64,000 nucleotides of DNA from Kutzneria chonburiensis (lineage in GTDB: Bacteria; Actinomycetota; Actinomycetes; Mycobacteriales; Pseudonocardiaceae), in the NCBI RefSeq assembly GCF_028622115.1, contig NZ_CP097263.1:2790001-2854000 (forward strand), given 5' to 3'. Below are positions 50,342 to 59,589 of this stretch, piece by piece. The notes under the pieces are model-generated. The model was given only the letters and a program-made list of their open reading frames with translations, ran no database searches and had not been told where the DNA came from. A program made the translations under genes and the position numbers. How positions within the stretch are numbered: position 1 is the first letter of the stretch; the number at the start of each line of letters is the position of its first letter.

Positions 50342-51734
50342 GCGTTATCCGTCCCTCGACCATGGTCAGCACCACCGGCATGTCACGGAGTTCGCCGCGG
50401 GCCGGATCCCGTTCGGCGACCAGCAGATCGGCCACGTCGCCGACCTCGACCGAAGCCCGGCCGCCGGCCGCGGCGGCCAGCGCGACCTCGACCGGGATCC
50501 GCTGCTCCGGATGCCATGCGGCCCGGTCGTCGTCGGTACGCGTGACGGCGCTGGCGATGCCGTCCCACGGGTCCAGCGGCGACACCGGGGCGTCGGAGCC
50601 GATCTCCAGCGTCGCCCCGGCGGCCAGCAGCGACTGGTACGGGAAGGCCCGGTCGGTGCGGCCGGCCCAGTGCCGGTCGGCCACGTCGCGGTCGTCGGGC
50701 GCGTGCGCGGGCTGCACGGAGGCGATCACGCCCAGCTGCGCGAAACGGGGCAGGTCGGCGGGCGACACCAGCTGCGCGTGCTCGATCCGACCCGGGCAGC
50801 CGACGGCCTCGAAGGCGTCCAGGGCGATCTGGTTGGCGTGGTCGCCGATCGCATGCACGGCCGGCACGATGCCGTGCGCCCACGCCCGCCGCATCAGCGG
50901 CACCAGCTCCGCCGGCGGCACGACCACCATGCCGTGCCCGTCGCCCTCGTACGGGTCGTGGCAGTAGGCGGTCCGGGTGTTCAGCGACCCGTCCACGAAC
51001 AGCTTGTACGGCCCGACGCTCAACAGCCCGCCGCTGTCCGGCACGACCGCGCCGGTCCGGTGGCCGCGGGCGATCGCCGTCTCCAGCAGGTGCTTGGCGA
51101 TCACGCCGGCCACCCGCACCGACGGCGTGCGGATGGCCAGCCGCCGCTGCCAGTCGGCGATGGTGTCGGCCAGCTCGTAGTCGACGATCTTGGTCACGCC
51201 CCGCGCCGCCGCCGCGTCGGCCGCCGCCAGCACCCACGCATCCGGATCGCCGGCCGGCAGCCGGGCCGTGACGGCCATGCACTCCGCCTCGACGAGTACG
51301 CCGGTCGGGTGATCTAACGCGACTTCCTTCAACGCCGCCGGGCTCAGCCACAGCGTGTGCAGGTCGGCGCTGAACAAGGCGACCTTGCGGCCGGGCAGGG
51401 CTGCCTCCAGCAGGTCCTTGTGCGGGGCGTCGGGCCACAGGCCGTCGACGAAGTTCGCACCGAACACCCACTCGTCCGGGCTGCCCCGCACGAGTTCGAC
51501 CGCTTGAGCCGCGGACTTGGCCGCCGCCAAGGAAATCCGCCGTCGGTTGGCGGCCCACTGCTGCATGTGCACGTGCGCGTCGACCAGCCCCGGCAGCAGA
51601 TACCCGCCCTGGCCGTCGATGCCGTCGCCGGACAGCGCGCCGGGCTCGGTGAACTCGGCGACCACTCCCCCGGCGATCCGCACGTCCACCGGCCGACCGG
51701 CCCGGTGCACGTTGCGCAGCAGCAGATCCGTCAT
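50334..51734 (-). CDS. Amidohydrolase family 3 (YtcJ-like) protein
   Basis: A 466-residue metal-dependent amidohydrolase. HxH motif in LVDAHVHMQQW near residue 55, a metal or activating segment around PYKLFVDGSLNTRTAYC, HAIGDHANQIALDAFE, and the catalytic Asp in LEIGSDAPVSPLDPWDGI. Family members hydrolyse amides, formamides or cyclic ureas. The ATG at 51734 overlaps the upstream stop (ATGA). Its operon suggests degradation of a ring compound or ester together with the dienelactone hydrolase-like gene. Confidence 0.88.
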   Translation of the reverse strand: MTDLLLRNVHRAGRPVDVRIAGGVVAEFTEPGALSGDGIDGQGGYLLPGLVDAHVHMQQWAANRRRISLAAAKSAAQAVELVRGSPDEWVFGANFVDGLWPDAPHKDLLEAALPGRKVALFSADLHTLWLSPAALKEVALDHPTGVLVEAECMAVTARLPAGDPDAWVLAAADAAAARGVTKIVDYELADTIADWQRRLAIRTPSVRVAGVIAKHLLETAIARGHRTGAVVPDSGGLLSVGPYKLFVDGSLNTRTAYCHDPYEGDGHGMVVVPPAELVPLMRRAWAHGIVPAVHAIGDHANQIALDAFEAVGCPGRIEHAQLVSPADLPRFAQLGVIASVQPAHAPDDRDVADRHWAGRTDRAFPYQSLLAAGATLEIGSDAPVSPLDPWDGIASAVTRTDDDRAAWHPEQRIPVEVALAAAAGGRASVEVGDVADLLVAERDPARGELRDMPVVLTMVEGRITHG

Positions 51735-52531
51735 GCCGTCAGCCGCTCGCGCAGGAACTCGACGACCCGCTCGCGCGCGGCCAGCGCCTGGTGCCCGGGC
51801 CGCTCGCGGACCTCGGCCGTGAGCACCGAGTGCGCGCCCTTGGTGAAGCCGCCGGGGTTGCCCGGCTTGGAGTCCAGCTGGATCACCTCGAACGCGTCGC
51901 CGAGGCGACGGCGCAGGGTGGCGAACCGATCGGCCGGCACGGCCGGGTCCTCGCTGAACCGCAGGCCCAGCACGCACAGCCCGTCCTCGGTGCGCTTGAC
52001 CACGGTCTGCAATTCCGCCTCGGACACGCCCGGGTCGGCCTTGCGGGCCTTGCCCAGCGGCAGCGGCACCGACGGCTGGCTCAGCACCGGCGCCAGCACC
52101 ACGTCCTCGACCGCGGTGGCCAGCGCGAACCCGCCGGTGAAGCACATGCCGATGACGCCGACGCCCTTGCCCGGGGTCCGCGCGGCCAGGTCACGGGCCA
52201 CCGCCCGCAGGTACTGGGTGATCGGCCGCTCGGCGTTCACGGCGAACGCCCGGAACTCGGCCGACACGCACAGCCTGCTGATCACGCCCAGCACGTAGCC
52301 CACGGTCATCGGCTTGCCCGGGGTGCCGAACGGGGACGGCACGACCACGGTGAAGCCCTGGTCGACCAGGTGGTCGGCCAGGCCGAGCACCTCCGGCGTG
52401 ATACCGGGGACCTCGGGCACCAGCACGACGCCGGGCCCCTCGCCCTTCTCGTAGCAGTCGTAGGTGAGGCCGGCTCCGGTGAACGGCGCCTTGCGCCAGC
52501 CGGTGAGGTCGGAGGTGGGCGCGTCGCTCAT
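51731..52531 (-). CDS. Dienelactone hydrolase-family protein
   Basis: A 266-residue alpha/beta hydrolase of the dienelactone hydrolase family. The nucleophile motif is GMCFTGGFAL (cysteine in place of serine, as in the family), with PEVPGITPEVLGLADHLVDQGF near the start and the histidine in FTKGAHSVLT. Substrates are lactones or activated esters. Starts at an ATG that overlaps the TetR stop, so it is coupled to its regulator. Confidence 0.87.
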   Translation of the reverse strand: MSDAPTSDLTGWRKAPFTGAGLTYDCYEKGEGPGVVLVPEVPGITPEVLGLADHLVDQGFTVVVPSPFGTPGKPMTVGYVLGVISRLCVSAEFRAFAVNAERPITQYLRAVARDLAARTPGKGVGVIGMCFTGGFALATAVEDVVLAPVLSQPSVPLPLGKARKADPGVSEAELQTVVKRTEDGLCVLGLRFSEDPAVPADRFATLRRRLGDAFEVIQLDSKPGNPGGFTKGAHSVLTAEVRERPGHQALAARERVVEFLRERLTA

Positions 52532-53106
52532 GCTGCCGAGTCCTTTCCCGCGACGACACCGCGCACGGCGGCCTCGATCGCCAGGCGAACGATCTTGGGG
52601 TCGGGCTCATCGTAGGTCGACACGGTTGCCGGGTTGCCCGAGCCCCACGCCGCCGAGATGGCCAGCACCAGCGTGAGCACGACCTCGGCCGGATAGCGGT
52701 CGTCGACCAGCCCGTCGGACTGGGCCCTGGCGATCGCCGCCACCTTCTCGGTGTTGGACTTGACGATCTCGGCCAGCGCCTCGTCGTAGTCGCCCTGCTC
52801 CAGCCGGAACCAGCCGGCCAGCCGCAGCAGCCGCGGATTGGCCAGGAAGAACTCGTACAGCCGGCCGGCGTAGCCGGGCAGGTCCGTCGGCGTGAAGGGC
52901 ACTTCGCCCAGCAGCCGCACCACGTGCGCCTCGAACACGGCGCGGAACAGCGTCTCCTTGTTGGTGTAGTAGACGTAGATCAGGTTCTTGTTGGCCTGCG
53001 CCGCCGCCGCGATCCGGTCCACCCGGGCGCCGGCGATGCCGTAGCGCGAGAACTCCTCGGTCGCCGCCTCCAGGAGGCGGGCCTTTGTGGCGTCGGCACG
53101 GGTCAT
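52528..53106 (-). CDS. TetR-family regulator of the hydrolase operon
   Basis: A 192-residue TetR repressor: ATEEFSRYGIAGARVDRIAAAAQANKNLIYVYYTNKETLF is the helix-turn-helix (residues about 15-55). It is the first gene of the operon with hydrolase, amidohydrolase and DinB-type genes, each overlapping the next by 4-8 bp, so it probably controls its own operon. No clear operator palindrome is visible in the short upstream region (53107-53238). Confidence 0.88.
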   Translation of the reverse strand: MTRADATKARLLEAATEEFSRYGIAGARVDRIAAAAQANKNLIYVYYTNKETLFRAVFEAHVVRLLGEVPFTPTDLPGYAGRLYEFFLANPRLLRLAGWFRLEQGDYDEALAEIVKSNTEKVAAIARAQSDGLVDDRYPAEVVLTLVLAISAAWGSGNPATVSTYDEPDPKIVRLAIEAAVRGVVAGKDSAA

Positions 53107-53238
53107 GCATCGACCGTAGCAGCGGGCCGCCGGTCATCCGGACCAGCCGCGGGGCGCGGGCACCGACAGCTTCCCCGCGCCCGGCGGCCGTCACCACATC
53201 CGCAGGCCCACAAGGCATTCCTGGCCGAAGCGAGGTTG

Positions 53239-54150
53239 TCAAGCGGCCGCGTCGACGATCCGTCCGCAGGTCGCCGCCAGCTCGGCCGGCCACCCTTCTG
53301 GTTCCTCGGAAAGAAAGTCCCGCAGTTCCTGGACGGCCGCCAGCCGAGCCGGGTTCGACGGCCGCTTCTCCAGCTGCGCCAACAGGTTCGTCACGGCCCG
53401 GACGCCGTCGGCGTAGTCGTGGACGTCCCCGGCCGGGCTGCCCTTGTCCAGCAGCGCCACGACGATCCCGCAGGCCGCGTCCAGCAGCTCGTCGTCCGGG
53501 TCGGCGGCCAGCTCGTCGGCCAGGCCACCGGTCTCGGCGGCGATCAGCGCCAGGTATTCGTCCATGACGTCGTTGCGGTAGCCCTCGACCAGGATCCAGC
53601 GCCGGATCTCCGGCCGCTCCGAGCCGGCCAGCCGGTGCACCAGGTGGATCCGCCCCCAGCCGCGCACCTGCCGGGCCAGCTCCCACCACGCCGTCTCCGC
53701 GTCCTCGACCAGCCGCGCCAACGCGACCAATCCGGGCAGCGTGAACTCCTCGTGCGCCGCCAGCGTCCGCACGATCTCCACATCGGACTCGTTCCCGGCC
53801 AGCCCGAGCAGCGCCAGGCCGAACTTCACCGGCTCGCGGTCGGCCGACGTGGTCGCCAGCCGCCGCCCCAGCTCGCGGATCGAGCCACGCCCCTGGATGC
53901 GCGTCACGACGTGGTCCAGCACCGGCAGCGCCCGGGTCTCGCGCAGGCGCCCGTACAACGAGTCCCAGGTGTCCGGGTCGTCCACATAGGTGCTGATCGC
54001 CGCCACCACGGCCTCGGCCTCGTCGAACGGAGTCTCCATGGCGGTGTGCATCAGCAGCACGCCGTCCTTGGCCCCCGCCGCCCACCGGACCTTGCCCTCG
54101 GGCTCGTCCGGCAGGTCGACGCCGCCGGCCCGGACGATCTCGTAGATCAT
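53239..54150 (-). CDS. Helical repeat protein downstream of an exonuclease gene
   Basis: A 303-residue mostly helical soluble protein, with Leu/Ala-rich helices about 35 residues apart (IRELGRRLATTSADREPVKFGLALLGLAG, VEIVRTLAAHEEFTLPGLVALARLV, RRWILVEGYRNDVMDEYLALIAAETG). The spacing suggests HEAT-like repeats, which often mediate protein binding. I do not recognise a family. The ATG at 54150 would overlap the stop of the upstream exonuclease gene (ATGA) if that gene had one more G. Confidence 0.72.
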   Translation of the reverse strand: MIYEIVRAGGVDLPDEPEGKVRWAAGAKDGVLLMHTAMETPFDEAEAVVAAISTYVDDPDTWDSLYGRLRETRALPVLDHVVTRIQGRGSIRELGRRLATTSADREPVKFGLALLGLAGNESDVEIVRTLAAHEEFTLPGLVALARLVEDAETAWWELARQVRGWGRIHLVHRLAGSERPEIRRWILVEGYRNDVMDEYLALIAAETGGLADELAADPDDELLDAACGIVVALLDKGSPAGDVHDYADGVRAVTNLLAQLEKRPSNPARLAAVQELRDFLSEEPEGWPAELAATCGRIVDAAA

Positions 54151-54688
54151 CGCCAATCCCCCTGTCCACCATGTGCAGCACCAACGCGGCAATGTTCCAC
54201 GAATCGTCGTCGCCGCGGTGATGCCGCCCCTCCAGCAGCAGGCCGACGACGTCCAGCGCGCGGGCCATCCCCAGCTGGCGGCCACTCCCGGCGAACACCG
54301 CCTTGGCATTGGTGTGCCGGGCCCCGAACGGATACGGCACGCCGGTCGCCCGGCATTGCCGGGTGAACTGCTTGCGGTCGTAGTCGCCCCAACTGGCCCA
54401 GCCGCGCCTGCCGGCTTCGTGCTCGTCGACCAGTTGCGCGCAGGCGTCCGCGAAGGAGACGCCACCGTCCACTTCGGACTGGGTGAGGCCGGTCAGCGAC
54501 GTGCAGAACCCGCTGACCCTCGATGCCTTCGGCCGTACCAGGATCCGGTGCTTGGCCAGGCGTTCACGCGCGACCAGGTCGACGACGGTCAGCCCGATCT
54601 CGATGATCTCGCTGACCTGCCCGGGCGGCGGGCTGCCTTCCCAACACGTCGCCTCGACATCGACGACGTTCACCAGACGTGCGGTCAT
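54147..54688 (-). CDS. 3'-5' exonuclease (KapD-like), broken by an apparent one-base frameshift
   Basis: A DEDD-type exonuclease of about 180 residues: the first acidic pair in NVVDVEATCW, SEIIEIGLTVVDL, the middle acidic site in WGDYDRKQF and the last in HHRGDDDSWNIAAL. It degrades RNA or DNA from the 3' end. As written the frame has no stop and runs on for hundreds of codons of Arg/Gly-rich nonsense to 52607. One more G in the GGGGG after ATGGTGGACA would give MVDRGDWR-stop, with that stop overlapping the next start codon (ATGA), the normal arrangement for coupled genes. Confidence 0.8.
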
Positions 54689-54709
54689 ACGGCGAAGATT
54701 AGCCAGCCG

Positions 54710-55426
54710 CTACAAGTTGATTACCTCGAAGGCCACGCCGAACTTGGCCCCGAGCAGGCTGCCGACCGGCCGTGCGGACGACTCCAGGAACTCCCTCGGG
54801 TCGCTCATCGGGTTGTCGACGAGCCCGCGCAGGTACTCCCCGTGCGCCTCCAGCGACGCCACGCCCTGGTCGAAGCTGGCCGTCACGTCGACGCCGTGCA
54901 GCGCGTTCGGGGCGGCGGCCACGAACACGTGCTTGGCCTTCCACGGCTCCAGACCGAGATCCCGGAAGATCCAGCGGTTCGCCGCGTCGCGGGCGGCGTC
55001 CACCGCGGCCCGGCCGACGGCGATGTGGTCGGCCTGGTTGGGCACGCCCGGACCCCAGAATTCCCGCCAGCTCGCGGTCACGACGACATCGGGCCGGTGC
55101 CGGCGGATCGCCTCGGCGAAGGCCCGCCGCAGCGGCAGGCCGTACTCCACGACACCGTCCTGGAAGCCGTAGAACTCCACGACATCCACGCCGACGACCG
55201 CCGCGCCGGCCCGTTCCTCGGCCTCGCGCAGCGGCCCGCACTGCTCCGGGTCGAGGCCGTCGATGCCGGCCTCGCCGCTGGTGGCCAGGCCGTAGACGAC
55301 GCGCTTGCCCTGCCCGGTCCAGCGGGCGATCGCCGCGGCGACGCCGTACTCCAGGTCGTCCGGGTGGGCGACGAGCGCCAGCACGCTGTCGAAGGACTCG
55401 TCGATGGGCTCCAGCGCCTCGGGCAT
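54710..55426 (-). CDS. PIG-L family deacetylase
   Basis: A 238-residue zinc-dependent N-deacetylase of the PIG-L/LmbE family, with the metal motif AHPDD near residue 20, REAEERAGAAVVGV and the second metal site NQADHIAVGRAA. Relatives deacetylate GlcNAc-containing small molecules (mycothiol or glycan precursors). The frame is open far upstream, but the ATG at 55426 (or GTG at 55432) fits the family start. It follows the LacI gene after 23 bp on the same strand, so it may be the last gene of the sugar operon. Confidence 0.88.
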   Translation of the reverse strand: MPEALEPIDESFDSVLALVAHPDDLEYGVAAAIARWTGQGKRVVYGLATSGEAGIDGLDPEQCGPLREAEERAGAAVVGVDVVEFYGFQDGVVEYGLPLRRAFAEAIRRHRPDVVVTASWREFWGPGVPNQADHIAVGRAAVDAARDAANRWIFRDLGLEPWKAKHVFVAAAPNALHGVDVTASFDQGVASLEAHGEYLRGLVDNPMSDPREFLESSARPVGSLLGAKFGVAFEVINL

Positions 55427-55449
55427 CGTCACGGCCCGAACGGTACCTC

Positions 55450-56466
55450 TTATGCGGTGTCCCGGCGGATCAACTCGGTCGGCAGCAACACCGACGGCGG
55501 CAGCTCCTCGTCCCCCTCGAACTGCGCCAGCAGCCGCCACGTCATGGTCCGCCCCAGTTCCTCTATCGGCTGCCGGACCGTGGTCAGCGGCGGCACCGAC
55601 GTGGCGGCCAGCCCCGAGTCGTCGAAGCCGACCACCGCGAGGTCCTCCGGCACCCGGATTCCCCGCCCCCGCAGCACATGCAGCGCGCCGATGGCCATCA
55701 GGTCCGACGCCACGAACACCGCGTCCAGGCCCGGATGCGCGGTCAGCAGCTGCTCCATCGCCGCCATGCCGCCCTCGAGGCTGAAGTCGGCGTGCGCGAT
55801 GGCGTCGGTCGGCCGGCCGGCCATGGACAGCGTCCGCCGCCAGCCGGACAACCGGTCGATGCCCACGGCCATGTCCCGCGGCCCGGCGATGGTGCCGATC
55901 TGCCGGTGGCCCTGGTCGATCAGGAACTGCGCGGCCTGCCCGGCGCCGTTGAAGTTGTCCGCGTCCACGTACGGCACCTCGACCTTGGCCAGCGGCCGCC
56001 CGCACAGCACCACCGGCAGCCCGGAGGCGACGAGCTGGGCCGGCAGCTGGTCCTCGCCGTGCAGGCTGACCACCAGCGCCCCGTCCACGTGCCCGGAGGT
56101 CAGGTAGTTGGCCATCTGGCCGTGGTCCTGCTCGTCCTGGGCCATCAGCAGCACCAGCTGCAGCCCGCTGCCGGCCAGGCCGGCGTGCACGCCGCGCAGC
56201 ACGCGGGCGAAGAACGGGTCCCCGAGCACGCGGTCGCCGTGCTCGGAGACGACCAGCGCGATCGAGTTGGTCCGCTTCATCGCCAGCGACCTGGCCAGCA
56301 TGTTCGGGCTGTAGCCGAGGCTGGTCACGGCCTGCGCCACCGCCTCGCGGGCCTTGGCGCTGACGTAGGTGCGGCCGTTGATCACCCGCGAGGCGGTGGA
56401 CCGGGACACCCCGGCCACCCTGGCCACCTCGTCGAGGGTCGGGACCTCCCGGCCGTCTTCGGCCAC
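55450..56466 (-). CDS. LacI-family repressor of the sugar operon (CebR-like)
   Basis: A 338-residue LacI-type regulator. The helix-turn-helix and hinge are TLDEVARVAGVSRSTASRVING (residues 10-31) followed by a periplasmic-binding-like ligand domain. It is the last gene of the ABC transporter-GH1 run, starting three bases after the GH1 stop, as CebR in streptomycetes lies beside cebEFG-bglC. The operators at 60872-60889 and 60959-60975 match the CebR core, and cellobiose or a related disaccharide would be the inducer. Confidence 0.85.
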   Translation of the reverse strand: MAEDGREVPTLDEVARVAGVSRSTASRVINGRTYVSAKAREAVAQAVTSLGYSPNMLARSLAMKRTNSIALVVSEHGDRVLGDPFFARVLRGVHAGLAGSGLQLVLLMAQDEQDHGQMANYLTSGHVDGALVVSLHGEDQLPAQLVASGLPVVLCGRPLAKVEVPYVDADNFNGAGQAAQFLIDQGHRQIGTIAGPRDMAVGIDRLSGWRRTLSMAGRPTDAIAHADFSLEGGMAAMEQLLTAHPGLDAVFVASDLMAIGALHVLRGRGIRVPEDLAVVGFDDSGLAATSVPPLTTVRQPIEELGRTMTWRLLAQFEGDEELPPSVLLPTELIRRDTA

Positions 56467-56469
56467 GCT

Positions 56470-57815
56470 CTACCCCTGTTCCGGCAGGGCGTTCGCCCCC
56501 GCCACCGTCGCGTACCACCTGCCGCTCAGCTTAGGAGTGCGGGCGAAAGTGTCGAAGTCGACATGCGCGATGCCGAACCGTTTCGCGTAGCCCTCGGCCC
56601 ACTCGAAGTTGTCGAGCAGGGACCAGGCGAAGTAGCCGCGCACGTCCACCCCGGCCTGGATCGCGTCGTGCACCGCCCCGAGGTGCTGTTCGAAATACCG
56701 CTGCCGAGCATGGTCTTCGATCTTGCCGTCGACCACGGTGTCATCGTAGGCGGCGCCGTTCTCGGTGATGTGAATGGGCAGCCGCGGGTATTCGTCGTGC
56801 AGGCGGTTCAGTACGCGGAACAGGCCGTCGGGCAATTCCTCCCAGCCCATCGCCGTGGTCGGCAGGCCGCGGCTGACGTTGTGCGCGTGCTCCGACCCGA
56901 TCCATTCCGGCGTGATTCCGCCGGGCTGCCCGGTGACGTGGTGACCGGTGTAGTAGTTCACGCCGAGGGCGGCCAGCGGGGCGCTGATCAGCGTCAGGTC
57001 GCCGGGGCGGATGTGGTCAGCGAAGCCCAGCGGGGCCAGGTCGGCCAGCACGTCGTCGGGGTACCGGCCGCACAGCACGGGATCCAGCCACAGCCGGTTC
57101 TGCAGGCCGTCGACCCGCCGGGCGGCGTCCACGTCGATCGGGTCGTCGGGATCCACCGGGTCGACCGGGTACAGGTTGAACGTGACGCTGACGTTGTCGC
57201 CGATGATCGACCGCGCGAGGCCGTGCCCCAGCAGGAGATGGTGCACGGCGGCGGCAGCGGCTCTCGGCTCTCGACGACCGGGGCGTGCACGCCGGCGGCG
57301 TAGCCGAGCAGCGAGGCGCAGTAGGGCTCGTTGAGCGTGGTCCAGTTGTTGACGCGGTCGTGCAGCGCGTCGTACACGACCTGGGTGTAGTCGGCGAAGT
57401 GCTGGGCCGTGTCACGCTGCGCCCAGCCGCCACGGATCTCGTGCCGCTGCGGCAGATCCCAGTGGTAGAGCGTGAGAAACGGGGCGATGCCGCGGTCGAG
57501 CAGGCCGTCGACCAGACGCTCGTAGAAGTCCAGGCCCTTGCGGTTGATCGCGCCGTCGTCGTCGATGATCCGGGACCACGACACGGAGAACCGGTAGGCG
57601 TTGAGGTTGAGCTCGGACATCAGCGCCAGGTCGACGTCCAGCAGGTGGTAGTGGTTGGCGGCCACGTCCCCGGTGTCGCCGTTGACCACGCGCCCGGGCT
57701 GCCGGCTGAACACGTCCCACACGGACTCGCAGCGGCCGTCCTCGGCCGCCGCGCCCTCCACCTGGTAGGCGGCCGTCGCCGCGCCCCACAGGAATCCTTC
57801 CGGGAACACAGACAC
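56470..57815 (-). CDS. GH1 beta-glucosidase, broken by an apparent one-base frameshift
   Basis: A family 1 glycosidase of 448 residues once repaired. The first frame has [29 protein letters not shown] and acid/base TLNEPY; the second has the nucleophile [10 protein letters not shown] and [16 protein letters not shown]. They meet near 57278-57284, where one extra base at CCCCGG gives [24 protein letters not shown], the usual GH1 order. The protein lacks a signal, so it should hydrolyse imported disaccharides in the cytoplasm. The GTG at 57815 has AAGGGG upstream, and it follows the permease gene by two bases. Confidence 0.85.
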
Positions 57816-57817
57816 AG

Positions 57818-58636
57818 TTACCCCTTCACCGCTCCCTGCATGATGCCGGCGACGAGCTGACGGCCCACCGCGACAAAGAGCAGGAAGATCGGGATCGTGG
57901 CCAGCGTGGTGCCGGCCAGCACCAGCGCGTAGTTGACGTAGTAGCCGGCCTGGAGCTGTTCCAGGGCCAGCTGGATGGTCGGGTTGTTCTGGTCGAGCGC
58001 GATCAGCGGCCACAGGAAGTCGTTCCAGGACTGCATGAACGTGAACAGGCCGAGCATGGCCGCGGCCGGGCGGGCCGCCGGCACGGCGACGTGCCAGAAG
58101 ACGCGGATCATCGAGCAGCCGTCCGAGCGGGCCGCCTCGATCAGCTCCGACGGCACCGCGTCGGCCAGGTACTGGCGCATCCAGAACACGCCGAACGCGC
58201 TGACCAGGTTGGGCACGATCACGGCTTGCAGGTGGCCGGCCCAGCCGAAGTCGGCCATGGCCATGTAGAGCGGGATGATGCCCAGCTGCGTCGGCACCGC
58301 CATGGTCAGCACGACGAGTACGAAAAGGACGTTGCTACCGCGGAAGGCCAGCTTGGCGAAGGCGAAGCCGGCCAGCGTGGAGAAGATGACCACCGACAGC
58401 GCCACCGAGCCGGACACGATGACGCTGTTCAGCAGCGCGTGCCAGAACGGGATGGTGTCCAGCACCTGCTGGGCGTTGCTGAAGAAGTTGCCGCCGGGCA
58501 GCAGCGGCGGCACCTTGTCGGTGAGGATGTCGTTGCCGTGGCTGGGCACCAGGAACGACCAGTAGATCGGGAAGGCCGAGCCCAGCACGAACGCCACCAG
58601 CAGGCCGTAGACGAGGAAACCCGGTCGGCGGGTCAT
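57818..58636 (-). CDS. ABC sugar transporter permease (CebG/MalG type)
   Basis: A 272-residue inner-membrane permease with six membrane helices and the cytoplasmic EAA loop [28 protein letters not shown]. It forms the channel with the permease encoded upstream. The ATPase is not in the operon; actinobacterial importers of this family often share one MsiK-type ATPase encoded elsewhere. ATGA overlap with the upstream permease gene. Confidence 0.92.
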   Translation of the reverse strand: MTRRPGFLVYGLLVAFVLGSAFPIYWSFLVPSHGNDILTDKVPPLLPGGNFFSNAQQVLDTIPFWHALLNSVIVSGSVALSVVIFSTLAGFAFAKLAFRGSNVLFVLVVLTMAVPTQLGIIPLYMAMADFGWAGHLQAVIVPNLVSAFGVFWMRQYLADAVPSELIEAARSDGCSMIRVFWHVAVPAARPAAAMLGLFTFMQSWNDFLWPLIALDQNNPTIQLALEQLQAGYYVNYALVLAGTTLATIPIFLLFVAVGRQLVAGIMQGAVKG

Positions 58637-59589
58637 CGGGCCAGCCTCCTGGTGATGAAGTAGTTGCCGACCGCGGCGATCACGATGACCAGGAACAGCA
58701 CCCAGGCGATGGCGCTGGCGTAGCCGAGCCGCTGGTTGTCGAACGCCGACTGGTACAGGTAGAGCGTCACGGTCTGGAACTGGCCGGTCGAGCCGCCGGT
58801 GTCCGAGCCGGGCATCGCGCTGAACAGCTTGGGCTCGGTGAAGATCTGCAGGCCGCCGATGGTCGACGTGATCACCACGAAGATGATGGTCGGCCGCAGC
58901 ATCGGCAGCGTGATGCTGGTGAACCGCCGCCAGGGGCCGGCCCCGTCGATCATCGCCGCCTCGTTCATCTCCGGCGGGATGGCCTGCATGGCGGCCAGCA
59001 CGATCAGCGCGTTGTAGCCGGTCCAGCGCCAGTTCACCATGGTGGCGATGGCGATGTGGCTGGCCAGCCGGTCGGCCTGCCAGTCGATCCGGCCGATGCC
59101 GACGAACTCCAGCAGCGAGTTGACCAGGCCGTAGTTGACACCGAACAGGTTGCCGAAGATGATGCCGACCGCGACCAGGCTGGCCACGTACGGCACCAGC
59201 ACGCCCATCCGGAAACCCGTGCGCAGCCTCAGGTTGGTGTTCAGCAGCGCGGCCACCGCGACGGCGACGACCACCTGCGGCACGCTGGAGAGCAGGAAGA
59301 TGCTGACGGTGTTGAGCAGCGCGTTCCAGAACTGCGGATCGGCCAGCAGCTCGCCGTAGTTGCCGGCGCCGAGGAACTTCGCCGTGTCGTCACCGAGCCG
59401 CCAGTCGAACAGCGACACGTATCCGGTGTACAGCAACGGAAACAGGCCGACCACCGCGAACACCACGAAGAACGGCGCGACGTAGACGTACGGCGAGACC
59501 TTGAGATCCAGCTTGGCCCAGCGGTCGGGCCGCCCGGCGACCGGGGCGGTGGCCTCCGGTCGCCGGGCGGGCAGTCGGGTCAGCGTCAC
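58633..59589 (-). CDS. ABC sugar transporter permease (CebF/MalF type)
   Basis: A 318-residue membrane permease with the EAA loop PPEMNEAAMIDGAGPWRRFTSITLPMLRP, preceded by six helices (VSPYVYVAPFFVVFAVVGLFPLLYTGYV and onward). The GTG at 59589 overlaps the binding-protein stop (GTGA), which sets the start even though the frame is open upstream. It pairs with the second permease. Confidence 0.92.
   Translation of the reverse strand: MTLTRLPARRPEATAPVAGRPDRWAKLDLKVSPYVYVAPFFVVFAVVGLFPLLYTGYVSLFDWRLGDDTAKFLGAGNYGELLADPQFWNALLNTVSIFLLSSVPQVVVAVAVAALLNTNLRLRTGFRMGVLVPYVASLVAVGIIFGNLFGVNYGLVNSLLEFVGIGRIDWQADRLASHIAIATMVNWRWTGYNALIVLAAMQAIPPEMNEAAMIDGAGPWRRFTSITLPMLRPTIIFVVITSTIGGLQIFTEPKLFSAMPGSDTGGSTGQFQTVTLYLYQSAFDNQRLGYASAIAWVLFLVIVIAAVGNYFITRRLAR

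Noticed and set aside
52607-54146. A 693-residue fusion protein continuing from the exonuclease
   Set aside because: The part after the GGGGG break reads as Arg/Gly-rich nonsense and overlaps a well-formed gene in another frame; a missing base is the simpler explanation.
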